Source: Xylocopilactobacillus apis (GTDB taxonomy: Bacteria > Bacillota > Bacilli > Lactobacillales > Lactobacillaceae). Taken from it: a stretch of DNA of 64,000 nt. Below the pieces are notes generated by a model, which worked only from the letters and a program-made list of their open reading frames with translations, was not told the DNA's origin and made no database searches. The number at the start of each line of letters is the position of its first letter. Position 1 is the first letter of the stretch. Both the position numbers and the translations under genes were made by a program. Where the stretch lies: NCBI RefSeq assembly GCF_033095965.1, contig NZ_AP026801.1, positions 1,756,001-1,820,000 of the forward strand, written 5' to 3'. Positions 24,168 to 32,476 of the stretch are shown in pieces.

Positions 24168-24755
24168 TTGAAGCAGTCAGATAAGGTCCTAGAATTTCTT
24201 AGAAACAATGGCGGACAAATAACCTACGAGCAGGCAAAAAATATCGGCGTTTCGACAATAACTCTTTCGAGAATGAACAAACTAAACCAAATTGAAAAAT
24301 TGATGCCAGGAGTTTATATCGACCCAATCGAACTTGGTGATGATTTTGCTGCTCTTCAATACCGTTTTTCTAAAGGTGTTTATTTTAGAGATAATGCTTT
24401 ATTTTTATATGGAATGATTGATCGAACTCCCAGCAGATATGAAATGAATTTTCCTTTATCTTATTCTTATAGTCAGAAATTAAATGTTCCATTAAAGATT
24501 TTCAGGCAAAGAAATGACTTATACCAACTGGGTATAACAAAAATCCAGAGTCCAGGAGGGCATTGGGTTAACACATATTCAGTTGAGAGAACGTTGTGTG
24601 ATATTTTAAGAATTAGGTCAGATCCCGAAACAATTAAACAGGCAATGAACAGCTACGTTCAGATGGAAGGAAGAGATTTACGCTCTTTATTAGATTTCGC
24701 TGAAATTTTTAATGTTAAAGACGAGATCATGAATTATATGAGCGTTCTATTGTGA
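24168..24755 (+). CDS. AbiEi-family antitoxin/transcriptional repressor (type IV TA), orphan
   Basis: About 195 residues from TTG 24168 (AAGGTGGG upstream; GTG 24159 possible). The N-terminal winged helix VLEFLRNNGGQITYEQAKNI, then LNQIEKLMPGVYIDP and the domain with YSVERTLCDILRIR match AbiEi antitoxins, which silence the nucleotidyltransferase toxin AbiEii. The toxin gene should follow, but only a short start (NLDFKDNE) is seen before a 21-bp palindrome interrupts it. AbiE systems act in phage abortive infection. Confidence 0.75.
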   Translation: MKQSDKVLEFLRNNGGQITYEQAKNIGVSTITLSRMNKLNQIEKLMPGVYIDPIELGDDFAALQYRFSKGVYFRDNALFLYGMIDRTPSRYEMNFPLSYSYSQKLNVPLKIFRQRNDLYQLGITKIQSPGGHWVNTYSVERTLCDILRIRSDPETIKQAMNSYVQMEGRDLRSLLDFAEIFNVKDEIMNYMSVLL

Positions 24756-24775
24756 ACTTAGATTTTAAAGATAAT

Positions 24776-24824
24776 GAAGTGCCTCACAATTGTTAGACAA
24801 ATACTAACAATTGTGAGGCACTTC
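24776..24824. repeat. Perfect 21-bp inverted repeat with 7-nt loop
   Basis: Arms at 24776-24796 and 24804-24824 are exact reverse complements, starting GAAGTGCCTCACAATT. No T-run follows directly, so it is not a standard terminator. It sits where an AbiEii toxin gene should continue and may be a miniature mobile element or abutted insertion-sequence ends. Confidence 0.7.
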
Positions 24825-24947
24825 AAGTACAATAGGATTTTTTTCGAGGATTTCTTGGATAATATGGATATGGATACGGTAAGATCATATACTGAAGAAT
24901 GCCATCAAAATTCCCCTCAAGTTTATTGCAACTTTTGGGTTCACGCA

Positions 24948-25358
24948 TCATTTCAGCCTCTTTAAATATTCCAATGCTTTTGCAGGAACGTCATTAACAG
25001 AAATTGTTTCAAATCCTTTAACGTACTGTCCTTTTATCACAATTTTCAAATAATTGTCTTCTTTATTTTCTAACTTGTTACCAAATGAAGTAAGACTAAT
25101 CTTTCGCCGATGTCCTTTATTATCGTAGGTTTCTATCTTATAAGTGTAATCAATTTTGCCATCAGTACTGTCTTTATAACTCCCAGACTCTTTAGTCGGG
25201 ATTTTTGCATAGACGGTTTGTTTGGTAACTACCGGATTAAGCATGTCAGCAATATAAGCCCAAGTGGAATCGTTATTCTTAGTAACCTGTCCCAAGCCAA
25301 ACAAAACTACAATAATTAAAACGAGCGAGATAATTATAACTTGTACTGTTTTCTTCAT
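24948..25358 (-). CDS. YxeA family protein
   Basis: 136 residues with one N-terminal transmembrane or signal helix (residues 5-27) and a compact extracellular domain containing VYAKIPTKESGSYKD and DYTYKIETYDNKGHRRKISL, which fits the YxeA (DUF1093) oligonucleotide-binding-like fold. Function is unknown; relatives often sit near bacteriocin or TCS loci. AGGAGG precedes the ATG at 25358. It is monocistronic or leads nothing obvious; the region to its left holds AbiE remnants. Confidence 0.7.
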   Translation of the reverse strand: MKKTVQVIIISLVLIIVVLFGLGQVTKNNDSTWAYIADMLNPVVTKQTVYAKIPTKESGSYKDSTDGKIDYTYKIETYDNKGHRRKISLTSFGNKLENKEDNYLKIVIKGQYVKGFETISVNDVPAKALEYLKRLK

Positions 25359-25421
25359 TTCTAACGCCTCCTAATTAAAACTTTAAGCGTTAATTCTGAA
25401 GAAATAATAAAGATCTATAAA

Positions 25422-25622
25422 TTATTTAACGTATTTAATAATATCTCCCGGCTGGCAATCTAGTGCTTCACAGATTTTTTCTAAAGTACTGAAACGAATC
25501 CCTTTAGCTTTGCCATTTTTTAAAATTGATAGATTAGCTGGCGTGATATCAATTAATTGAGCTAATTCCTTTGAGCTCATTTTTTTCTTGAGCATTTCCA
25601 TGTCGAGCGTTATTTCAATCAT
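25422..25622 (-). CDS. XRE-type small helix-turn-helix regulator (YozG-like)
   Basis: 66 residues that are almost only a Cro/CI helix-turn-helix: KMSSKELAQLIDITPANLSI then LEKICEALDCQPGDIIKYV. Such proteins are commonly encoded next to a DUF2975 membrane protein, as here (13-bp gap). GGAG precedes ATG 25622. It probably controls its own operon. Confidence 0.85.
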   Translation of the reverse strand: MIEITLDMEMLKKKMSSKELAQLIDITPANLSILKNGKAKGIRFSTLEKICEALDCQPGDIIKYVK

Positions 25623-25635
25623 TAATTTTGCTCCA

Positions 25636-26175
25636 TTAAATTAAACTATCAGAATCTTCTTGCAGTTCCACTCCTCGCTTGAATACTAGGTAAATTACAT
25701 AAATACCTAGAAACACTAAGGCAGAAACAAATATCTCCGACCATGAAGTGTAAAAGATATTCAAATGAACTATATCAAATACTATTTTGGATAAGACATC
25801 AAGAATTAGAAAGAAAGCTGCTGAATACATAATCCATCTAATATTTTTGAGGTTATCAAAATTAAAATAAATCTCATGTTTAAGATTCTTAACGATTCTC
25901 CTGATAAAAACTGTAATTTCGAAAAAAATAATAATGGATACCAAAATAGAAATCAACAACACGAGGACCGAAAACATAGAAGTGGATTTTATGCCTGGAT
26001 CCACAGATTTTGATATAAAGTCCGATATAAACTCCTTATATAAAGTCCCTACTCTGAAAATTTTTTCTAGTCCAATAACTATCAATCCAACAGTTGCAAT
26101 GGCAAATATTCCAGAAAAAATATACGTCACGATTTCAAGAAAGGATAGTAAAATCGAATTAATTTTTTTATTCAT
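25636..26175 (-). CDS. DUF2975 membrane protein
   Basis: 179 residues with four transmembrane helices (about residues 12-36, 66-90, 112-130, 146-165). The sequence FDNLKNIRWIMYSAAFFLIL and the pairing with a YozG-like regulator fit DUF2975. Function unknown; the pair may sense membrane conditions. It is cotranscribed with the regulator. Confidence 0.75.
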   Translation of the reverse strand: MNKKINSILLSFLEIVTYIFSGIFAIATVGLIVIGLEKIFRVGTLYKEFISDFISKSVDPGIKSTSMFSVLVLLISILVSIIIFFEITVFIRRIVKNLKHEIYFNFDNLKNIRWIMYSAAFFLILDVLSKIVFDIVHLNIFYTSWSEIFVSALVFLGIYVIYLVFKRGVELQEDSDSLI

Positions 26176-26239
26176 GTCATATTCCTTTTTTTAATTTTTA
26201 TTGTAAAACGATAATTTATTTTTGTCAAACAACAATTAA

Positions 26240-27526
26240 TTATAAAGAAATAATAACTTTTCGACCGCCTAAATCTTGTGAGCGTCCGAAAATAATCTTG
26301 CCGTGATGTTTCTTTACAATGCTTTTTGCTATCTCTAAACCCATGCCAAAGTGATTAGGATTTAAGCGTTCTTCTTCCTTTGATCCGCTATCTTCAATTA
26401 CAAACTGCAGCTCGTCTGATTCTTTTATCACTGAAAATTTAATTACGCCATTTATCGGACAGAAATCCACTGCGTTACTAATAATATTGACGATTACCTG
26501 ACGCATTTCCTTTGGTACACTTGCATCTTGGACTACTCTATTTATTTTAAAATCTATTTTCTTTAACTTAGTTAAAGGGGTGATTTCTCCTAAAACTTTA
26601 TTCATAAAATCTGTTAAAGAAACGATGTCTTGCTTTTTAGCTGCCTGCTTATTTTTGGCTAGTAAAATTAACTGATTTAAATCTTGTTCAATGATCTCTG
26701 CACTTGCGATTAAATCATCAAGCTCATTAATCTGATCTTCAGTTAAATCATCTTCTTTTAACAGCTCTGCATTTCCTAAAATTACCGTAAGTGGCGTTCT
26801 TAAATCATGAGACAAAGCGGCAATCTTGCTGCGTTCTTCAGCCTCAGCATTCCACTGACTGATTAATGATTCTTTGAGCGAATTTTTCATCGTCTCAATT
26901 GACTGCAGCACTTGGTTAATCTCTTTAATTGAAGCTGAGCCAACGTCGAAATCAAGGTTCTGATTTTCAATTTGAGTAATTGCTGCTTCAAGAGGAATTA
27001 GCTGCTTTTTTATTTTACGGGCAAAAAGGCGAACATTTATTAAACAAGCGGCAATAAACATTAAAGCCGTTATTAATAGCTGCAGCATCTCAGGCGGCAA
27101 TAGCCAACGATTTAATGAGCGATTAGTATATGCTGCTTGAATTTTATAATACAAAATTATTGTTCTTGAGCCTTTTTTCGTGATTAAGAAATAATTGGGA
27201 ACTTTAGTCGCAGAATCTTTTTCATATTTAGATGCTTCTGTTAACAATTGAGAATTTAAATTAGTTTTCTCTAATTTATGATTATTAAAAACTGCATAAT
27301 TTAGATCATCAGAAATCATTTGATCTGAAAAGCGCTCCGCACGATTAATTTTCTGAATTGTCTGATTTGCGCGAATCTCTGCCTGATTAGCGTTACTAAA
27401 CAGATTTAATTTAAGACCTGAATAGAATAGAAACAAATTTAAAATCACAACGAAAACAACCGAACCAATAAGAGATAAAATAAATTGAATTAAAACTCGA
27501 TTTAAAGTTAATTGCCGCTTTGCCAT
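26240..27526 (-). CDS. Sensor histidine kinase (HAMP/HisKA type)
   Basis: About 428 residues from ATG 27526, which lies inside the end of the response-regulator gene. Two transmembrane helices flank an extracytoplasmic region of roughly 110 residues; then a HAMP-like linker, the H-box SHDLRTPLT with His near residue 240, N-box VIVNIISNAVDF and G-box FGMGLEIAKSIVKKHHG. It autophosphorylates on His and signals to the partner regulator. The stimulus is unknown. Confidence 0.85.
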   Translation of the reverse strand: MAKRQLTLNRVLIQFILSLIGSVVFVVILNLFLFYSGLKLNLFSNANQAEIRANQTIQKINRAERFSDQMISDDLNYAVFNNHKLEKTNLNSQLLTEASKYEKDSATKVPNYFLITKKGSRTIILYYKIQAAYTNRSLNRWLLPPEMLQLLITALMFIAACLINVRLFARKIKKQLIPLEAAITQIENQNLDFDVGSASIKEINQVLQSIETMKNSLKESLISQWNAEAEERSKIAALSHDLRTPLTVILGNAELLKEDDLTEDQINELDDLIASAEIIEQDLNQLILLAKNKQAAKKQDIVSLTDFMNKVLGEITPLTKLKKIDFKINRVVQDASVPKEMRQVIVNIISNAVDFCPINGVIKFSVIKESDELQFVIEDSGSKEEERLNPNHFGMGLEIAKSIVKKHHGKIIFGRSQDLGGRKVIISL

Positions 27527-28173
27527 AAATAACCAACACCCCACGAAGTTTGAATTGGACAATTCTGCACTGAAAGTTTCTGACGAATATTCTTTATATG
27601 CGTTACGATGGAATTGCTGTCACCATCACTTTCAATTCCGAAAACCTGTTCATAAATTTGATCTTTGGAGAATACAAACCCTTTATTTTTTGCCAAAAAT
27701 TCACAAATTGCATACTCTCCTTTTGTCAAAGACACTTTTTGATTTCGATAAAACATGACCTTTTTATTTAAGTCGAAAGTAAAATCCCCTGCTTTGAAAA
27801 CGTGCCGATGAGGTCTTTCTTCTCGGCGAAGATGAGCTTTAACCCTTGCTCTTAACTCTCTTGAACGAAATGGCTTTACAATATAATCATCTGCTCCAAG
27901 ACCAAGACCCAATAGAATGTCGGCTTCCTGATTTTTGGCAGTTAAAAAAATAATCGGGCAATCCAATTCTTCACGATGCTTCTGCACGAATTCAAATCCA
28001 CTAATCCCAGGCATCATTACATCTAAAATCATTAAATTGTAAGAACTTAATTGATTAAAATTTAACGAAGCTAAACTTTGAGCTGTATCGACTAAGTAGC
28101 CATCTTTTTCTAAACTTGTTTTTAACAGCCGCAAAATTGAAGGCTCATCATCAACTACTAATATTTTTTCCAT
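27508..28173 (-). CDS. OmpR/PhoB-type response regulator
   Basis: 221 residues. Receiver domain with VVDDEPSI, phospho-acceptor Asp in LMILDVMMPG, the Thr in IFLTAKNQ and Lys in VKPF; the winged helix (FTFDLNKKV to SWGVGYLW) is complete. It overlaps the kinase gene by 19 bases. The likely targets are the His-rich membrane protein or the ABC transporters to the right, but no binding site was identified. Confidence 0.9.
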   Translation of the reverse strand: MEKILVVDDEPSILRLLKTSLEKDGYLVDTAQSLASLNFNQLSSYNLMILDVMMPGISGFEFVQKHREELDCPIIFLTAKNQEADILLGLGLGADDYIVKPFRSRELRARVKAHLRREERPHRHVFKAGDFTFDLNKKVMFYRNQKVSLTKGEYAICEFLAKNKGFVFSKDQIYEQVFGIESDGDSNSIVTHIKNIRQKLSVQNCPIQTSWGVGYLWQSGN

Positions 28174-28218
28174 ATCTATTCTTTCATTTACTAGGACCTG
28201 TCTTAATAATATAATAAA

Positions 28219-28266
28219 AAGCTGCTGATTATCCGAATAAAATATCTAGCGGAAGATGAGCAGCTT
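28219..28266 (-). promoter_or_regulatory. Hairpin with T-run in the leader of the two-component operon
   Basis: AAGCTGCT (28259-28266 complement) and AGCAGCTT enclose 32 bases and are followed on the - strand by TTTTATTATA, 45 bases before the regulator start. It looks like a terminator or attenuator between an upstream leader and the operon. A 24-codon ORF (MQKYEIHCFIRNQAAHLPLD...) overlaps it but has no ribosome binding site. Confidence 0.4.
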
Positions 28267-28413
28267 GATTACGAATAAAACAGTGAATTTCATATTTTTG
28301 CATCTACTAAAACTTGGAATCGATCAGAAAATTTGTCCCTTACTTTTTTGACGTATTAAAGCAACTGGGATAGTGTAGAATTAAATAGATTATTTATTAG
28401 GAGGAAAGTTCGT

Positions 28414-29163
28414 TTGTCAAAAAAGTATCGCAGCCGAAATGGTTCGCTTCATACATATGAGTTTTATAAAGAACGTAGGGATGACCCGAGTTGGGAGGAT
28501 GATTTCTTAAGAATTCGGGCGATTCGGCAGCGAAATTTCCTAATTGCAATAGTCGCCGTCATTGCAGTTGTAATTATCGGTGGATTCATTTACGAAGAAG
28601 GACAAAAAGGAAAGTCTCAAAACACAGCTGTTGAATCCAGTTCAAGTAGTTCTACAGCGTCATCTAAAAGCAAAGTTAGTGAATCTAGTTCTTCTGAAAG
28701 TTCAAAAGTGGAACAAAGTTCAAAACCAACTGAAAATAAAACTTCCAATAATGCTGAGCAGATTAAGAAGTTTCTTATTGGCAAAACGTACAAAGTAGTT
28801 CCATTTCTTTATGATGGAATCAATGCCAATCAGGCGGCTCATACCAACAAAGCACCACAGAATTTTGTGAAGGACAACATTACGATTCTGCATTTTATCG
28901 ATTCTTCAACTGTCACTCAAAATGGCGTAAACGGTAACAACCAACAAAAAAATGAAAACTATCAAACATCCGATTCTACGATCACAATCGGAGCACTTAA
29001 AATTCCTTATCAAATGAACAATGGTGCAGCTGAATTTCATTCTTGGAATACTGAAGATCAAAATGGTCATAAAGTTACTTGGAAGATCGAGCCTTACCAT
29101 GAAAATAACAATCAAGATGAAGATCATCACGATCATAATAATGACGACGACCATCATCACTAA
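28414..29163 (+). CDS. Membrane-anchored protein with Ser-rich linker and His/Asp-rich tail
   Basis: 249 residues. Start TTG 28414 with AGGAGG nine bases upstream. A short cytoplasmic part with many charged residues, one transmembrane helix (residues 42-62), a Ser/Lys-rich linker of about 50 residues, then an extracellular domain (KKFLIGKTYKVVPFLYDG...) and a C-terminus of the type HHDHNNDDDHHH. The tail suggests metal (Zn, Ni or Cu) binding. The extracellular domain resembles small lactobacillal domains of unknown function. It is divergent from the two-component operon, 240 bp away, and may report to it. Confidence 0.65.
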   Translation: MSKKYRSRNGSLHTYEFYKERRDDPSWEDDFLRIRAIRQRNFLIAIVAVIAVVIIGGFIYEEGQKGKSQNTAVESSSSSSTASSKSKVSESSSSESSKVEQSSKPTENKTSNNAEQIKKFLIGKTYKVVPFLYDGINANQAAHTNKAPQNFVKDNITILHFIDSSTVTQNGVNGNNQQKNENYQTSDSTITIGALKIPYQMNNGAAEFHSWNTEDQNGHKVTWKIEPYHENNNQDEDHHDHNNDDDHHH

Positions 29164-29167
29164 ACAG

Positions 29168-29203
29168 CCAGCCTAAATCTTAATTGATTTGGCTGGTTTT
29201 TTT
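29168..29203 (+). terminator. Terminator of the His-rich protein gene
   Basis: CCAGCC and AAATC pair with GATTT and GGCTGG, then TTTTTTT. It overlaps the end of the convergent ABC permease gene. Confidence 0.8.
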
Positions 29204-30273
29204 GATTCTAATAATTTACGGCTAAGAAGCAAAATCAAAATTATTAGAAGGGAAACTCCGCCTAAAATCACAAAGGCCTGATTAACTGAGTTATGTTTAA
29301 AAATCTTAATCACTGTATCCTGACTATTTATAAAAGAATAAGTGCGAAGCATCTTAGAGACTTGAGAAATGACAACCGATCCAATCACTCCTACTAATAA
29401 CACCTTCTCCGACTTCAATCTTAGTTTGGATAAACCTAAAACGATCAGAAGAAATATAAACACCCCGACAAAAAGAAGCATCCAAGATAATAGACAATAT
29501 TGATAAAATGGTAGACTAGCCAAAGTCGAACCACGATACGTGAACTTCATTGGATAATTTAAACTTCCCAGATGTCCAGTTAATACTAATCCCGTTAGAA
29601 AAGCAGCTAAGATAACAACAAAAGTCGTAATAATCATTAATAGTAGTCCGACAATTAATTTGCTTAGTTCGATTTTTTGATACAAAAACGGCAGAGTTTT
29701 CAGCCAAGATTTATTATTTCTTTCGACCTCTCTGATAAAAAGATCATAAAACAGAAAGACAAAGAACAAAAAGCCATAAACTGAAAAAACAAACGGACTA
29801 ATCTGCCGCATGAAATACAATGCCGACACACCGTAAACGCTGCTGTCTGGTTTAATATCGTGGCTCAAGTAAAACTTATTTTTATCTTGTGCCTTTTTTG
29901 TCGCCCAAGAAATCCCTGTCGGTTCTGTTTGGTCAATTTTCATAACTTGGTCGATTAGAATATTCTCTTGTTTAAGTGCTTTGCGCCAATTATGCGTATT
30001 GATTCCATCTACTTCTTTTTCGACTGCCGTAATCGCACGGCTGAAATACGGCAATAATTCTGGATCAGCTTTTTCTTTACCCGCAGAACTTGATTGTCCG
30101 ATTAAGCCATTATAAATATCATCATATTCTTGAGCTTTTTTCTGGTAGTCCGAAGCCATTTGGCTATTTTGTTGTACACAAAAAAGTATCGTCACTAACA
30201 CGACCAAGCCAATTAAAACCAAATTTTTGGTGTTGGCGAAAAACTTCTTAAGCTCAAACGTAATTGTAGCCAT
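29173..30273 (-). CDS. ABC-2 type transporter permease
   Basis: About 366 residues from ATG 30273 (GAGG nine bases upstream, within the ATPase gene end). An N-terminal helix (FANTKNLVLIGLVVLVTILF), a large extracellular loop of about 120 residues, then five helices: the layout of ABC-2 permeases such as those in lantibiotic immunity or small-molecule export systems. It forms an operon with the ATPase it overlaps and with the second permease further upstream. Confidence 0.75.
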   Translation of the reverse strand: MATITFELKKFFANTKNLVLIGLVVLVTILFCVQQNSQMASDYQKKAQEYDDIYNGLIGQSSSAGKEKADPELLPYFSRAITAVEKEVDGINTHNWRKALKQENILIDQVMKIDQTEPTGISWATKKAQDKNKFYLSHDIKPDSSVYGVSALYFMRQISPFVFSVYGFLFFVFLFYDLFIREVERNNKSWLKTLPFLYQKIELSKLIVGLLLMIITTFVVILAAFLTGLVLTGHLGSLNYPMKFTYRGSTLASLPFYQYCLLSWMLLFVGVFIFLLIVLGLSKLRLKSEKVLLVGVIGSVVISQVSKMLRTYSFINSQDTVIKIFKHNSVNQAFVILGGVSLLIILILLLSRKLLESKKPAKSIKI

Positions 30274-31135
30274 CACGATAATCCTCAAATAAATCGAAAT
30301 AAAGCTGTTCTAAAGGAGGCAGTTCTTTCTCGTAATCTAAAACGTCAGAACCTGTGAGCCTAATAATCTCCGCCATTTCTTCACTGCTGCACTTAATCTT
30401 ACCTTTATGCGCTGTTTCAATTTCGATCGGCTGTTTGATCTTGTCAGCAAATTCTTCAATATCATTAACAACTACCGTATAGGTGTTAATCGACTGATCG
30501 ATAATCTCTTTACATGAAACTAACTGTTTATTTTTTAAAAAGTAAATGTCATCTGTCAGCTTATCAATCTGATCAAGGTTATGCGAAGAAAATAAAATCG
30601 TCGTACCCGCTTTGAATAAATCTTTTAATGTTTCTCTCACTCGAGCAACGCTTGCTGGATCTAACCCGTTTAAAGGCTCGTCCATTAATAACAGCTTCGG
30701 TTTAGGCAAAATCACCATCGCAAAAAGCAAATGCTGCTTCATTCCAAGCGAATAGTTTTGAACTTTTTTGTTCATGTAATAATTCATTTTAAGATCAGTG
30801 AGTACTTCTTCCACTCGTTCATCACTTAAATTATGTGCCGCCTGCACAAATTTAATATGATCCATCCCTGTCAATTCAGTATACAAAACACTGTTGTCCT
30901 GCATGTAAGTCACATCATAAAAAATTTCCTGCATATGATTAGTGACCCCTTCGATTTTAACTGAACCTGTATCAGGGCGCTCCAGATTACAAATGATATT
31001 TAACAAAGTTGTTTTGCCAGAGCCGTTAGGAGCAACCAAAGCAATCAGCCGTGGCTCTTCAATTGATAGATTAATTCCATCGAGCACCAATTGCTTTTTA
31101 AAAGATTTTGTAAGGTCTTTTAATTCTAAAATCAT
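30254..31135 (-). CDS. ABC transporter ATP-binding protein
   Basis: 293 residues. Walker A APNGSGKTT, signature YSLGMKQHLL, Walker B LLLMDEPLNGLDPAS, H-loop FSSHNL. The LSGGQ-type signature is degenerate (YSLGM), as is usual for the CcmA/NatA-like exporters that work with ABC-2 permeases. The last 80 residues form an accessory domain. Flanked by two permeases, it probably drives export or immunity. Confidence 0.88.
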   Translation of the reverse strand: MILELKDLTKSFKKQLVLDGINLSIEEPRLIALVAPNGSGKTTLLNIICNLERPDTGSVKIEGVTNHMQEIFYDVTYMQDNSVLYTELTGMDHIKFVQAAHNLSDERVEEVLTDLKMNYYMNKKVQNYSLGMKQHLLFAMVILPKPKLLLMDEPLNGLDPASVARVRETLKDLFKAGTTILFSSHNLDQIDKLTDDIYFLKNKQLVSCKEIIDQSINTYTVVVNDIEEFADKIKQPIEIETAHKGKIKCSSEEMAEIIRLTGSDVLDYEKELPPLEQLYFDLFEDYRDGYNYV

Positions 31136-31146
31136 CGAATTCCTTT

Positions 31147-32400
31147 CTATACCTCAAACCGGTAAATAAGAAATGTACAAACTGCAAATAAAATTAACGA
31201 ATACAAGAGCAAGATGAATGGCAAAAGCACTAGATCAATACTTTGAGTTTTCTTAGCCAATGACTGGTTGGCATAATAGTAAGGATTTTCCATCACGTTA
31301 CCATTAAACGGAACTGCTGCTGGTGGAACGGTAGAAACTTTTTCTGTTCGAGAATTTATATATTGGCTCTCAAGAATATCTTCGATATGATCTGTACTTT
31401 TAATATTCTTACATAATTTTTCAACATTGAGATAACTCATTGGATTAACTGCGTCAAGGGTTTGCGAATTATTAACGACCAAGACATTCCAACCTACACA
31501 AATAAAAATTGCTAAAAAGACTGCCGCCATTACTTTTTTGGAAATTAAAACTAAGAAATAGATCATAAAATAAATAAAAGTGCCGACAAAAAAGAAGGCG
31601 ATTAACAATATTAATAGATATAGATAAATCGGGACAATTTGTGACGTTCCAAGTAGTGTTAATCGGACGGGATACAACAAGCTACACTTGCGGCTAATGG
31701 CAAATGAAGTCATAAAAGAGATCGCAACCGTTAAACCCAAAACTGTGAGCAAGTTTTTCAGATACAAATAATAATCTTCTACTACTATCTTAATACGGGG
31801 TGCAGGCTGAGTTAAAATTAGCCTGATTCTTCCATCTTCAAACTTTTTGAAATAACTGATCGGAAACAACAAAAACAATAGCAGAAAAAATAACGGCGTA
31901 TTTAAAAATTCCAAAACATTCATCGTAAATATTGCACTATCGGTGCTGTAGTTGAGTGATTCCAAGCGCTCATGATGTTTAATAAGATAGTTGTTGACTG
32001 TCTTTTTGCCCAAGTTATAACTAGGCAGATCGAGATTATTAAACGACGTATGTTCCACAAACTTGCTATCGATAAGAGATTCTTTTTCCGCTTTCAGAAA
32101 TATTTCCTGATTGTCCGACTTGAGCGACTGATATTTTTTGATAAAATAATCTGATTCTTCTTCATCCTTCTTCAAATCCCAATCACGAATTTCTTTTGAC
32201 TTATATTTATAAGAGCGATCTTCTGCTAAAACCTTTTCTTTGTCTTTCTTGGTAAAGCGAAAGGACGTTAAATAGAGATTGTTAATTTTCCTCTCTTTAA
32301 CGGATGTAAAGAGCAAAAATAAACCGATCGAAAAAACAATCGCAACCAGCAAAAATAACTTATTTGGGATCTGTTCAGCTTTGTTTAAGAAGGTATTCAT
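31147..32400 (-). CDS. ABC-2-like permease subunit
   Basis: About 417 residues from ATG 32400 (AAGGA upstream; TTG 32406 is weaker). An N-terminal helix is followed by a long extracellular region of about 120 residues rich in Lys and Glu, then five helices and a second extracellular loop. Same architecture as the second permease in this operon but little sequence identity. First gene of the three-gene transporter operon; the substrate is unknown. Confidence 0.7.
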   Translation of the reverse strand: MNTFLNKAEQIPNKLFLLVAIVFSIGLFLLFTSVKERKINNLYLTSFRFTKKDKEKVLAEDRSYKYKSKEIRDWDLKKDEEESDYFIKKYQSLKSDNQEIFLKAEKESLIDSKFVEHTSFNNLDLPSYNLGKKTVNNYLIKHHERLESLNYSTDSAIFTMNVLEFLNTPLFFLLLFLLFPISYFKKFEDGRIRLILTQPAPRIKIVVEDYYLYLKNLLTVLGLTVAISFMTSFAISRKCSLLYPVRLTLLGTSQIVPIYLYLLILLIAFFFVGTFIYFMIYFLVLISKKVMAAVFLAIFICVGWNVLVVNNSQTLDAVNPMSYLNVEKLCKNIKSTDHIEDILESQYINSRTEKVSTVPPAAVPFNGNVMENPYYYANQSLAKKTQSIDLVLLPFILLLYSLILFAVCTFLIYRFEV

Positions 32401-32445
32401 CGTCAATCCTTATTGGCTATAAGTGTTATTTCGTAATTTTAGCAT

Positions 32446-32476
32446 AAAAATAAGATCTCTTCGTAAAAGAGATCTT
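32446..32476 (-). terminator. Terminator of the ABC exporter gene
   Basis: AAGATCTCTT (32452-32461) and AAGAGATCTT (32467-32476), five-base loop, followed on the - strand by ATTTTTAT. Confidence 0.8.

Noticed and set aside
24774-24965. 63-codon ORF after AbiEi
   Set aside because: Its first half is only the translation of the 21-bp palindrome; the rest has no recognisable domain.
28906-29160. 84-codon Ile/Met-rich ORF opposite the His-rich protein
   Set aside because: Its composition is the complement of the His/Asp codons of the real gene.
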